5,843 nucleotides of DNA from a bacterium (GTDB lineage: Bacteria; Electryoneota; RPQS01), in NCBI GenBank assembly GCA_028711875.1, contig JAQTRJ010000159.1, positions 1 to 5,843 on the forward strand, read 5' to 3'. The notes under the pieces are model-generated. The model ran no database searches. It saw only the letters and a list, made by a program, of their open reading frames with translations, and was not told the DNA's origin. The position numbers were made by a program, and so were the translations under genes. Shown piece by piece: positions 1 through 4,755 of this stretch (its first letter is position 1; the number at the start of each line of letters is the position of its first letter).

Positions 1-14
1 CGCTCTTCCGATCT
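1..14 (+). other. Residual Illumina adapter at contig end
   Basis: The first 14 bases, CGCTCTTCCGATCT, are identical to the 3' end of the Illumina TruSeq universal (read 1) adapter. The C at base 1 fits the read 1 adapter better than the read 2 adapter, which has T there. This is library sequence and not genome, so the genomic sequence starts at about base 15. Any translation of the leftmost gene across these bases gives false residues. Confidence 0.93.
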
Positions 15-289
15 GGCCCGAAGGCGACGTCGGCGAGCATCCGCAGCTTGCGTTCGCGGAGCACAGGCTCGGCGGCGGCGCGGGCCAGCTCGCCGAGCGT
101 CCAGAACCGCACGTTCGCGTGGCTGCCGCCTTCCCGCGCGAGATCGCGACGCAGCGAAAGCCGCGCCAGCTTGCCGCTGACCACCACGTCCAGCTCAGCC
201 AGCGGATCAGCCTTGCGCTGCTCGGTAACGTCGGCGATGAACCGCGCCTGCAGCTCGGGAAAGTTGCCGGTGTAGAGAATGCGGGTCAT
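15..289 (-). CDS. Probable RecB/AddB-like nuclease-helicase family protein, N-terminal fragment
   Basis: This minus-strand reading frame starts at ATG 289-287 and stays open to the contig end, giving 91 residues beginning MTRILYTGNF. An in-frame TAA lies at 295-293, so this is the first possible start. No good Shine-Dalgarno is visible. The fragment has the look of the N-terminal part of inactivated superfamily I helicase / PD-(D/E)XK nuclease proteins (AddB or RecB-like exonucleases, which take part in double-strand-break processing). It has a short beta strand ILYTGNF, a region VVVSGKLARLSLRRDLAREGG in the place of the 'recite a position and fetch the locus' segment, then ANVRFWTLGELARAAAEPVL, resembling the 'v.f.Tl.dLa..l' stretch common in that family. 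No Walker A motif is visible and the catalytic domain is not in the window. The assignment comes from pattern recall only. The gene is divergent from motA and has no evident link to motility. The C-terminus is missing because the contig ends. Confidence 0.55.
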
Positions 290-300
290 GGGTTAGATGA

Positions 301-337
301 GGAATCGAATCGGAGATTCGCCGCTACGAAAGATTCC
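301..337. repeat. Nested inverted repeat in the leader of the minus-strand gene
   Basis: The outer arms GGAATC (301-306) and GATTCC (332-337) enclose inner arms GAATC (307-311) and GATTC (315-319) around the loop GGA. Counting c306/g320 the inner stem is six perfect pairs. The left half is also a direct repeat, GAATCGAATC. It sits 12 to 48 bases upstream of the ATG at 289, so it would lie in the mRNA leader or promoter area of the nuclease-like gene. It could be an operator, a structured leader or the edge of the neighbouring repeat cluster. The sequence does not decide between these. Confidence 0.45.
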
Positions 338-342
338 GGCAG

Positions 343-435
343 GGACACAGTCCCTGCTCGGCGAGGGAATTTGGGATATGTCCTCTGCTCGGCGAATGAA
401 TTTAGGACATAGTCCCTGCTCGGCGAGGGAAACCG
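343..435. repeat. Three tandem copies of a 31-bp unit
   Basis: The copies occupy 343-373, 374-404 and 405-435, an exact 31-base period. Copies 1 and 3 agree at 27 of 31 positions. Copy 2 is more diverged and has two compensating single-base indels. Each unit has a short dyad of the form GGAC-ATA-GTCC, then the core TCCCTGCTCGGCGAGGGA, itself a dyad (TCCCT/AGGGA), and an A/T tail. The copies directly abut one another with no unique spacers, so this is not a CRISPR array. The unit is probably a dispersed intergenic repeat of this genome. Each unit could fold into two small hairpins. Confidence 0.8.
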
Positions 436-454
436 CAACCGTCAATTCTCGAAA

Positions 455-570
455 CTCCCCCCTTATGTCCCCCCACGAAGTGCGGGGAGAGAAGAAGGGG
501 GATTTTCTGCTTTTCGGATTTTCGCTTTTTCGGAGACCCCCCTGTCCTCCCCACTGAAGCAGGGGGGAGA
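455..570. repeat. Composite palindromic intergenic element with two G/C-run hairpins
   Basis: Hairpin 1 (458-501) has outer arms CCCCCTT (458-464) and AAGGGGG (495-501). Inside is a second stem, 470-476 with 480-487, around the loop GAA with one bulged C. Hairpin 2 has arms CCCCCCTG (537-544) and CAGGGGGG (560-567) with a 15-base loop. Between them lies a T-rich stretch in which GCTTTTCGGA (509-518) recurs as GCTTTTTCGGA (524-534). The two hairpin halves resemble each other (a C-run, CCCCAC, GAAG, a G-run) and look like repeats of one module. Both flanking genes start here and point away, so neither hairpin can be an ordinary terminator for them. A REP/MITE-like non-coding repeat is the best description. 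No transposase gene or target-site duplication was identified. Confidence 0.65.
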
Positions 571-652
571 TGTTGGAAGACGTCAACCTCCTACAATCTA
601 CGCGACCCGGCCGAGAAAATCAACCGCACCCGCTATCCGGATGTTTTTTCCC

Positions 653-668
653 CGGCACATGGCTTGCT
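653..668 (+). promoter_or_regulatory. Candidate sigma-54 (-24/-12) promoter of the motA operon
   Basis: The sequence CGGCACATGGCTTGCT matches the sigma-54 consensus TGGCACG-N4-TTGCW except at the first T (C here) and the G after GGCAC (A here). The essential GG (654-655) and GC (666-667) are separated by exactly 10 bases, as required. It points toward motA and would start transcription near 679, leaving a leader of about 55 bases. Many flagellar genes in other bacteria depend on sigma-54 with an NtrC-type activator. No activator binding site could be identified. No clear sigma-28 or sigma-70 promoter was found at a better position. Confidence 0.6.
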
Positions 669-682
669 TTACAGAGAGCGTG

Positions 683-730
683 ATGTTTATACAAGGATAC
701 GTGCGGCCCAAGCGGGCAGCGAAGCGTTAA
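683..730 (+). CDS. Possible 15-codon leader ORF before motA
   Basis: The frame starts at ATG 683 and encodes MFIQGYVRPKRAAKR with TAA at 728-730, three bases before the motA ATG. The peptide is basic and matches nothing I recognise. A weak purine run, GAGAG (674-678), precedes it. If the sigma-54 start is near 679, this ATG would be almost leaderless. Its stop is placed where a terminating ribosome could reinitiate at motA, which itself lacks an obvious Shine-Dalgarno. The ORF is short enough to be chance, so the confidence is low. Confidence 0.18.
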   Translation: MFIQGYVRPKRAAKR

Positions 731-733
731 GTC

Positions 734-1603
734 ATGCTTGCCATTATCGGAATCGTGGTGGTCGTGGTCGGCGTCGTCGGCGGGTTCACGCTCGCGGGCG
801 GCGAACTGCTGGTGCTGGTGCAGCCGGCCGAGTTCCTCGTGATCGGCATGGCCGCCATCGGCTCGATGCTGATCTCCGTTCCGATCAAGACGCTTAAGGC
901 CATCATGTCCGACATCACCGGGATCATGAAGGGCAGCGGCGCGGATCAATCGCTGTACATCGAGGTGTTGCGGCTTCTCAACGACCTGTTTCAAATTGCC
1001 CGCAAGGACGGCATCATCGCCCTCGAGCCGCACGTCAACGAGCCGAAGGAAAGCGCCGTCTTCCAGCGCTATCCTCGCATTCTGCTAAACCACTCCGCAC
1101 TGGCGTTCCTATGCGATACGATCAAGCTGTTTCTGGCGGGCAGCGTTCCCGCCCATGAGATCGAAGCGCTAATGGACGCCGAGATCGAAACCCACCACGA
1201 GGAAGCGCAAGTCCGTCCGGCCACGTTGGCGCGCGTCGGTGACTCGCTGCCGGGTCTCGGAATTGTGGCGGCGGTGCTGGGAATCATCGTGACCATGGGC
1301 AGCATGGACGCGGGCGCGGCGGCGGTTGGTCATCACGTGGCGGCGGCGCTGGTGGGAACGTTCCTCGGCGTGCTGCTGGCCTACGGCTTCGTCAATCCGC
1401 TGGCCGCCAACATCGAAACCAAGCTCCGCAACGACGCGCGCCTGCTTTACGTGATTAAAGCCGGCATCACCGCCTTCGCCAAGGGCATGGCGCCGTCGGT
1501 GTCGGTGGAATTCGCGCGGCGCTCCATCTTCCATAGCGAGCGCCCGAGTTTCGAGGAAGTTGAAGACATGATGCGGCAAGCCCGCGCACCGGGAAAATCA
1601 TGA
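734..1603 (+). CDS. motA: Flagellar motor stator protein MotA
   Basis: This 289-residue inner-membrane protein is the MotA subunit of the flagellar stator. With MotB it forms an ion channel and transmits torque to FliG in the rotor. It is collinear with E. coli MotA, whose key residues appear at the same numbers: Arg90 and Glu98 in ARKDGIIALE (rotor contact), Pro173 in VGDSLPGLG and Pro222 in YGFVNPLA (proton-driven conformational change). Transmembrane segments are expected at roughly residues 1-22, 33-51, 171-190 and 201-222, with a large cytoplasmic loop between the second and third. The family-typical EIEALMDAEIETH and VEFARRSIFHSERPSF are present. The ATG at 734 is the first possible start because a TAA lies at 728-730. 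No clear Shine-Dalgarno precedes it. The stop codon overlaps the motB start in ATGA, so the two are probably translationally coupled. Expression probably depends on the upstream sigma-54-like promoter. Confidence 0.97.
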   Translation: MLAIIGIVVVVVGVVGGFTLAGGELLVLVQPAEFLVIGMAAIGSMLISVPIKTLKAIMSDITGIMKGSGADQSLYIEVLRLLNDLFQIARKDGIIALEPHVNEPKESAVFQRYPRILLNHSALAFLCDTIKLFLAGSVPAHEIEALMDAEIETHHEEAQVRPATLARVGDSLPGLGIVAAVLGIIVTMGSMDAGAAAVGHHVAAALVGTFLGVLLAYGFVNPLAANIETKLRNDARLLYVIKAGITAFAKGMAPSVSVEFARRSIFHSERPSFEEVEDMMRQARAPGKS

Positions 1604-2472
1604 GCGGACCCGAATCCCAACGCGACGAAGCCCCCGTCATTCGCATCATCAAGAAAAGCGGACACGGCGGCGGCCACCACGGCGGCGCTTGGAAAGTCGC
1701 CTACGCCGACTTCGTTACCGCGATGATGGCGCTGTTCATCGTGCTCTGGATTCTCGGTCAGGACGAAGAGACACAGAAAGGCATCGCCAACTACTTCCGC
1801 GATCCCACCGGCAAATCGCTGATTCTCTCCGGCTCGGGCGCGATCTCCAGCTCCTCGAACACGATGTCCCTGCGCAACGAGCACGGCGTGGACCCCAGCG
1901 TGCTCGATCTGAACGGCGATCCGCTGCGCGTACTCGAAGAAGAAGCGGACAATCTTAAGATGATGATCCAGCAGGAACCGGAGCTGCAGAAGCTCGCCGA
2001 GCAGATCAGCATCGAGGTGACTCCCGAGGGCGTGCGCGTCGAGATCAACGAAAGTCAGCGTCAGGCGCTCTTCGAGACGGGAAGCGCGCGGCTGTCGCCC
2101 GAACTCACGGAGGCGCTGAAAGCGTTCGGAGAACAGTTCGGGAAAACCGGCAATCCCATCATCATCGAAGGCCACACCGACTCCGCGCCCTACGCCCCCA
2201 GCAGTTCCATGACCAACTGGGAACTGTCCACCTATCGCGCCAACGAAGCGCGCAAGGTGATGGAGATCGCAGGGCTTCCCGAAACGCAGATTTTCATGGT
2301 GCGCGGGCTGGCCGATCGCAAGCCGCGCTTCAACAATCCGGCCGATCCGCGCAATCGGCGCATCAGCGTCCTGATGCTCAGCGCGGAAGGTCTGCGCATC
2401 GCCAAAGGCTCGACCTACGCGCCGCGCGACACGACGGTTCCCGGACACGATCAGGCGGAGACAGAGCCATGA
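1600..2472 (+). CDS. motB: Flagellar motor stator protein MotB
   Basis: This 290-residue partner of MotA anchors the stator to peptidoglycan. After a basic, His/Gly-rich cytoplasmic N-terminus comes one transmembrane helix (about residues 33-53) with the motif WKVAYADFVTAMMALF. Asp37 in it corresponds to the proton-carrying Asp32 of E. coli MotB. The following segment, DEETQKGIANYF, is in the place of the plug that closes unassembled stators. Residues about 140-262 form the OmpA-like peptidoglycan-binding domain, with IIIEGHTDSAPY, NWELSTYRANEARKVM and RNRRISVLM. The AYADF-TAMMA transmembrane motif resembles proton-type MotB more than sodium-type PomB, so H+ coupling is inferred. The start overlaps the motA stop by four bases, and the stop overlaps the next gene in the same way. 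Length is near the family norm and no lesion is seen. Confidence 0.97.
   Translation: MSGPESQRDEAPVIRIIKKSGHGGGHHGGAWKVAYADFVTAMMALFIVLWILGQDEETQKGIANYFRDPTGKSLILSGSGAISSSSNTMSLRNEHGVDPSVLDLNGDPLRVLEEEADNLKMMIQQEPELQKLAEQISIEVTPEGVRVEINESQRQALFETGSARLSPELTEALKAFGEQFGKTGNPIIIEGHTDSAPYAPSSSMTNWELSTYRANEARKVMEIAGLPETQIFMVRGLADRKPRFNNPADPRNRRISVLMLSAEGLRIAKGSTYAPRDTTVPGHDQAETEP
2457..2460 (+). promoter_or_regulatory. Shine-Dalgarno GGAG for the third operon gene
   Basis: GGAG ends eight bases before ATG 2469, inside the last codons of motB. It supports that start, which overlaps the motB stop in ATGA. Confidence 0.6.
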
Positions 2473-3602
2473 CCCCCGCCGTGCGTGTCCTTCACGTGCT
2501 GCACGCGGGGCAGCGGGACGTGCCGGACAATCTCCGGCAGGCGGCCGCCGCCGTGTACGTGGTTCCCGGTGGAGCTAAGGCGGACGATGCCGTGCGCGAC
2601 TTCAATCCGCAGGTGATCACACTGTGCGGTGTGATAGACGGGGAGATGCGCGCGCTGCTCGATCCGCTCGAGGAACTCTCTCTTCCCGCTGTCGGGCTGG
2701 GGACGGGGCCGTCGGAAGCGTTGACCGCGGCCGTCGGTGCGCGGATCGCGGCGGAAGATTTGCACACGGTGCTGAATCTCGTCTGTGAGTTGTCCGTCGA
2801 GCGGCGGCGATCTCCGGTGTATACACCGAGGGCGATCGAAGCCGGGCTGGTCGTGGCGGTGGACGACATGATCGAGCTGCTCGAGCATCTGCTGGCGCTG
2901 CGTATTCCCGACTATCGGGAACGCGCTCAGCGGGTGGCCGAAGCCACGCTCTGGATCTGTCATCATCTTAATTTACCGGCGGACGAAGTGCGTGACCTCG
3001 TGCGCAGCGCCCGCCTGCGCGAGATCGGCAAGCTCGGACTCACGGATCGCCTGCTGTTCGCGCGGCGCGTCGAGCGGACGCCCGACGAGCAGGTCGCCTA
3101 TGATCGCTATCCCGAATTGGGCGGCCACGCGCTGCAGCAGCTTCCCGTACTCCGCAAGGTGGCGGGCATCGTGGCCCATCAATTGGAAAACTTCGACGGC
3201 AGCGGGCCGAGCGGCTTGATGTCCCATCAGATTCCGCTCGGATCGCGGATTCTGCGCACCGCCGGAGCGTTCGCTATGCTGCAGACGATGTCCAATCAGC
3301 CGACCGCGACCCGCGACGTGCTCGCGGCTCTCGAAAGCGGACGCGGCACGCTCTACGATCCGCTGCTGGTGAAGCTGATCGCTAACTATCATGCTGCCGA
3401 CGAAGAAGAGCCGACGGCGCCGCGGACCCACTGGGTGCGGTTGACGGAACTGGAAGAAGGTATGGTGATCGCTGAAGACGTGTGGAGCCGCACCGGCATG
3501 AAGATCATCCCCAACGGGACCCGTCTCACGAAGCACATCCTGAGCATCTTGCGGCAGTTCCCCGTTCATCCGTCCATTGATTCGGTGCGCGTGCGCGACT
3601 GA
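2469..3602 (+). CDS. Degenerate HD-GYP domain protein with receiver-like N-terminus, coupled to motAB
   Basis: The protein has 377 residues in three parts. Residues 1-110 look like a response-regulator receiver fold (VRVLHVL, PQVITLCGVID, LPAVGLG) but lack the acidic pair, the phospho-acceptor Asp and the conserved Lys. Residues about 125-310 align with the HD-GYP family of c-di-GMP phosphodiesterases, but the signature is eroded: His of HSxRVA is Arg152, HD is Arg184-Glu185 in REIGKLGL, HPE is YPE (Tyr214), HHExxDGSGYP is QLENFDGSGPS (238-248) and the metal Asp of vaDaF is Gly266. The DGSG core and EIGKLGL still show the ancestry. Residues about 320-377 carry a typical C-terminal element, LTELEEGMVIAEDVWSRTGMKII. 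I infer a pseudo-enzyme that binds c-di-GMP or a protein partner rather than hydrolysing it. An HDOD-type role is an alternative. The overlap with motB suggests a motor-related job, analogous in logic but not in fold to YcgR-type brakes. Confidence 0.85.
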   Translation: MTPAVRVLHVLHAGQRDVPDNLRQAAAAVYVVPGGAKADDAVRDFNPQVITLCGVIDGEMRALLDPLEELSLPAVGLGTGPSEALTAAVGARIAAEDLHTVLNLVCELSVERRRSPVYTPRAIEAGLVVAVDDMIELLEHLLALRIPDYRERAQRVAEATLWICHHLNLPADEVRDLVRSARLREIGKLGLTDRLLFARRVERTPDEQVAYDRYPELGGHALQQLPVLRKVAGIVAHQLENFDGSGPSGLMSHQIPLGSRILRTAGAFAMLQTMSNQPTATRDVLAALESGRGTLYDPLLVKLIANYHAADEEEPTAPRTHWVRLTELEEGMVIAEDVWSRTGMKIIPNGTRLTKHILSILRQFPVHPSIDSVRVRD

Positions 3603-3627
3603 GCGCCGTCGCCCGATCCTGAAAACG

Positions 3628-3658
3628 AAACGCCCCCGCGCCGAGCGCGGGGGCGTTT
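3628..3658. terminator. Perfect-stem, probably bidirectional terminator
   Basis: The arms AAACGCCCCCGCGC (3628-3641) and GCGCGGGGGCGTTT (3645-3658) pair perfectly over 14 positions around the loop CGA. On the plus strand the stem runs into TTTT (3656-3659). On the minus strand it is followed by TTTCGTTTT. It lies between the stop of the HD-GYP-like gene (3602) and the stop of the convergent minus-strand gene (3686), so it can end transcription from both sides. Confidence 0.92.
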
Positions 3659-3685
3659 TCCATGAGGGAGAATCCAACCGTGAAC

Positions 3686-4693
3686 TTACTTGACCAAGAG
3701 CATCTTACGGGTGGCCGCGAAACGCTCGCCCACGGAGATCGTGTAGAAATACAAGCCGGAGGTCAGACGGCTCGCATCGAAGCTCACCGTGTAGTGTCCG
3801 CTGCTCATGTCCTGATCGCGGAGCACCGCCACCTCTGCGCCCATCGGATTGTAGATCTTCAGCGTCACGTGATCGGCCTGCACCAGATCGAACGCGATCG
3901 TTGTGGTGGGATTGAACGGATTCGGATAGTTCTGGTAAAGCGCGTATTCCGTCACCGCCGCGATGGACGAAGTCGGGGTTGCGTTCACCGTGCCGTGACT
4001 GGACCGATGCCCGCTGACGTCCACCGACCACAGGGTGTACGCGTAGGTCGTGCCGCCCGTCACGTTCCGGTCTATCCACGAATAGGATTGGCCGGTGGCA
4101 CTGGTGCCCAGGCCCGGTTCGTTCCACACGACCTGACCGTCGCGCTCGATCTCGAAATGGTCATTGTCGGTCTCGGAAGCGGTTCGCCACGCGAGCGTGA
4201 CTTCACCCGCACCGCCGGTCGCGTCGAACGCCGTCAGGCTCACCGCCAGCTGATAGTCGAAGGTGATGCAGAAGCAGCCTTCGCACTCCCACGGCAGAAT
4301 GTCAATGTACCAGAAATTGTCGTGCCCGAAGTAGAAGAACACTTCCATGCAGTCGTTGATGCCGTACCACTGATCTTCATAGCCGGGATAGGGATATCCG
4401 CCGAAGATCAGGTTCGGGACGTCAATCGGAGTGCAGGTTGAGTTCTCGCAGTCGGTCGCATCGGGGTGGCAGCCCGGCGAAAAGATCAGCACCGGCTTTG
4501 CCTCAGGGCCGTCAAGGTTGCCGACCAGCGTGATCGAGGGATAGTACGCCCACGGACAGATCTGCACGCAGTACGTGTCGTCAATATGCAGTTCCGCCGG
4601 AACGTCCGACACGCACTGCGCCATTCCCGCCGGTGCCAGCAGAACCAGCGCCGCCGTGGCCACCAGGATTTTCAAAATCATCATTCGCTTCAT
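3686..4693 (-). CDS. Secreted Cys-rich protein with FN3-like and T9SS type A sorting domains
   Basis: This complete 335-residue protein is predicted to be exported by Sec and then by the type IX secretion system. Residues 1-25 (MKRMMILKIL...APAGMA) are a signal peptide with a likely cut before Gln26. There is no lipobox. Residues 27-142 hold ten cysteines (27, 42, 46, 75, 82, 87, 115, 137, 140, 142) in a domain I cannot name. Residues about 98-135 are very rich in Tyr, Phe and Trp. Residues about 150-240 are a fibronectin-III-like domain with the widespread pattern VSLTAFDATGGAGEVTLAWR and TASETDNDHFEIER. Residues 251-335 are the sorting domain, with YQNYPNPFNPTTTIAF, GAEVAVL and the ending RKMLLVK. 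The domain probably acts outside the cell or at its surface, and the function is unknown. GGGAG at 4706-4702 is a good Shine-Dalgarno and supports the start. The gene lies 62 bases downstream of a related gene and probably shares its transcript. Confidence 0.88.
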   Translation of the reverse strand: MKRMMILKILVATAALVLLAPAGMAQCVSDVPAELHIDDTYCVQICPWAYYPSITLVGNLDGPEAKPVLIFSPGCHPDATDCENSTCTPIDVPNLIFGGYPYPGYEDQWYGINDCMEVFFYFGHDNFWYIDILPWECEGCFCITFDYQLAVSLTAFDATGGAGEVTLAWRTASETDNDHFEIERDGQVVWNEPGLGTSATGQSYSWIDRNVTGGTTYAYTLWSVDVSGHRSSHGTVNATPTSSIAAVTEYALYQNYPNPFNPTTTIAFDLVQADHVTLKIYNPMGAEVAVLRDQDMSSGHYTVSFDASRLTSGLYFYTISVGERFAATRKMLLVK

Positions 4694-4701
4694 CTATGCA
4701 A

Positions 4702-4706
4702 CTCCC
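4702..4706 (-). promoter_or_regulatory. Shine-Dalgarno GGGAG for the complete T9SS cargo gene
   Basis: On the minus strand GGGAG ends eight bases before ATG 4693. It favours Met1 over the nearby Met4 and Met5. In the 62-base gap to the upstream gene I see no strong terminator and no clear promoter. The only dyad is CAGAA/TTCTG (4708-4730) with a 13-base loop, which is weak. Co-transcription of the two minus-strand genes is therefore likely. Confidence 0.6.
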
Positions 4707-4755
4707 ACAGAATTCGTTTGTCGGTTTCTGCTCACATGATGCAATCCACTCGGGA

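Larger units (their letters stand above)
290..733. other. Divergent intergenic region, 444 bp, repeat-rich
   Basis: No convincing protein gene of normal size lies here. Both flanking genes start at its edges and point outward, so it should hold two promoters and does not need terminators. From left to right it contains a nested inverted repeat (301-337), three tandem 31-bp units (343-435), a composite element with two G/C-run hairpins separated by a T-rich stretch (455-570), about 80 bases without recognisable structure (571-652), a sigma-54-like promoter (653-668) and a short leader that may encode a 15-codon peptide (683-730). The open frames across 293-586 on both strands run through the repeats and show no protein-like composition, so they are left out. 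Confidence 0.8.

Noticed and set aside
343..435. CRISPR array
   Set aside because: The three repeats abut directly with no unique spacers and no cas genes are nearby.
537..567. Rho-independent terminator
   Set aside because: No U-tract follows the stem on the plus strand, and no upstream gene in either direction would need termination at this point.
293..586. 97-codon minus-strand frame directly upstream of, and in phase with, the nuclease-like gene
   Set aside because: It is separated from that gene by a TAA and consists of translated hairpins and 31-bp repeats. I see no sign of a missing N-terminus joined by readthrough.
691..703. AAGGA followed by GTG as an alternative motA start
   Set aside because: The spacing is only three bases, and the GTG at 701 is in phase with motA but is cut off from it by the TAA at 728-730. 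MotA from ATG 734 already aligns residue for residue with the E. coli protein.
1447..2448. Long 333-codon open frame on the minus strand opposite motA and motB
   Set aside because: It is antisense to two confidently identified genes. Its translation is rich in Arg, His and Ala and has no recognisable domain. Such mirror frames are usual in GC-rich coding DNA.
2973..3677. 234-codon minus-strand frame opposite the HD-GYP-like gene
   Set aside because: It runs through the terminator hairpin and is antisense to a recognisable domain. The composition is typical of a shadow frame.
3662..4441. 259-codon open frame on the plus strand opposite the T9SS cargo gene
   Set aside because: The minus strand encodes a protein with a signal peptide, FN3-like domain and sorting domain here. 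The plus frame also overlaps the terminator area and shows only low-complexity Arg/His/Val-rich sequence.
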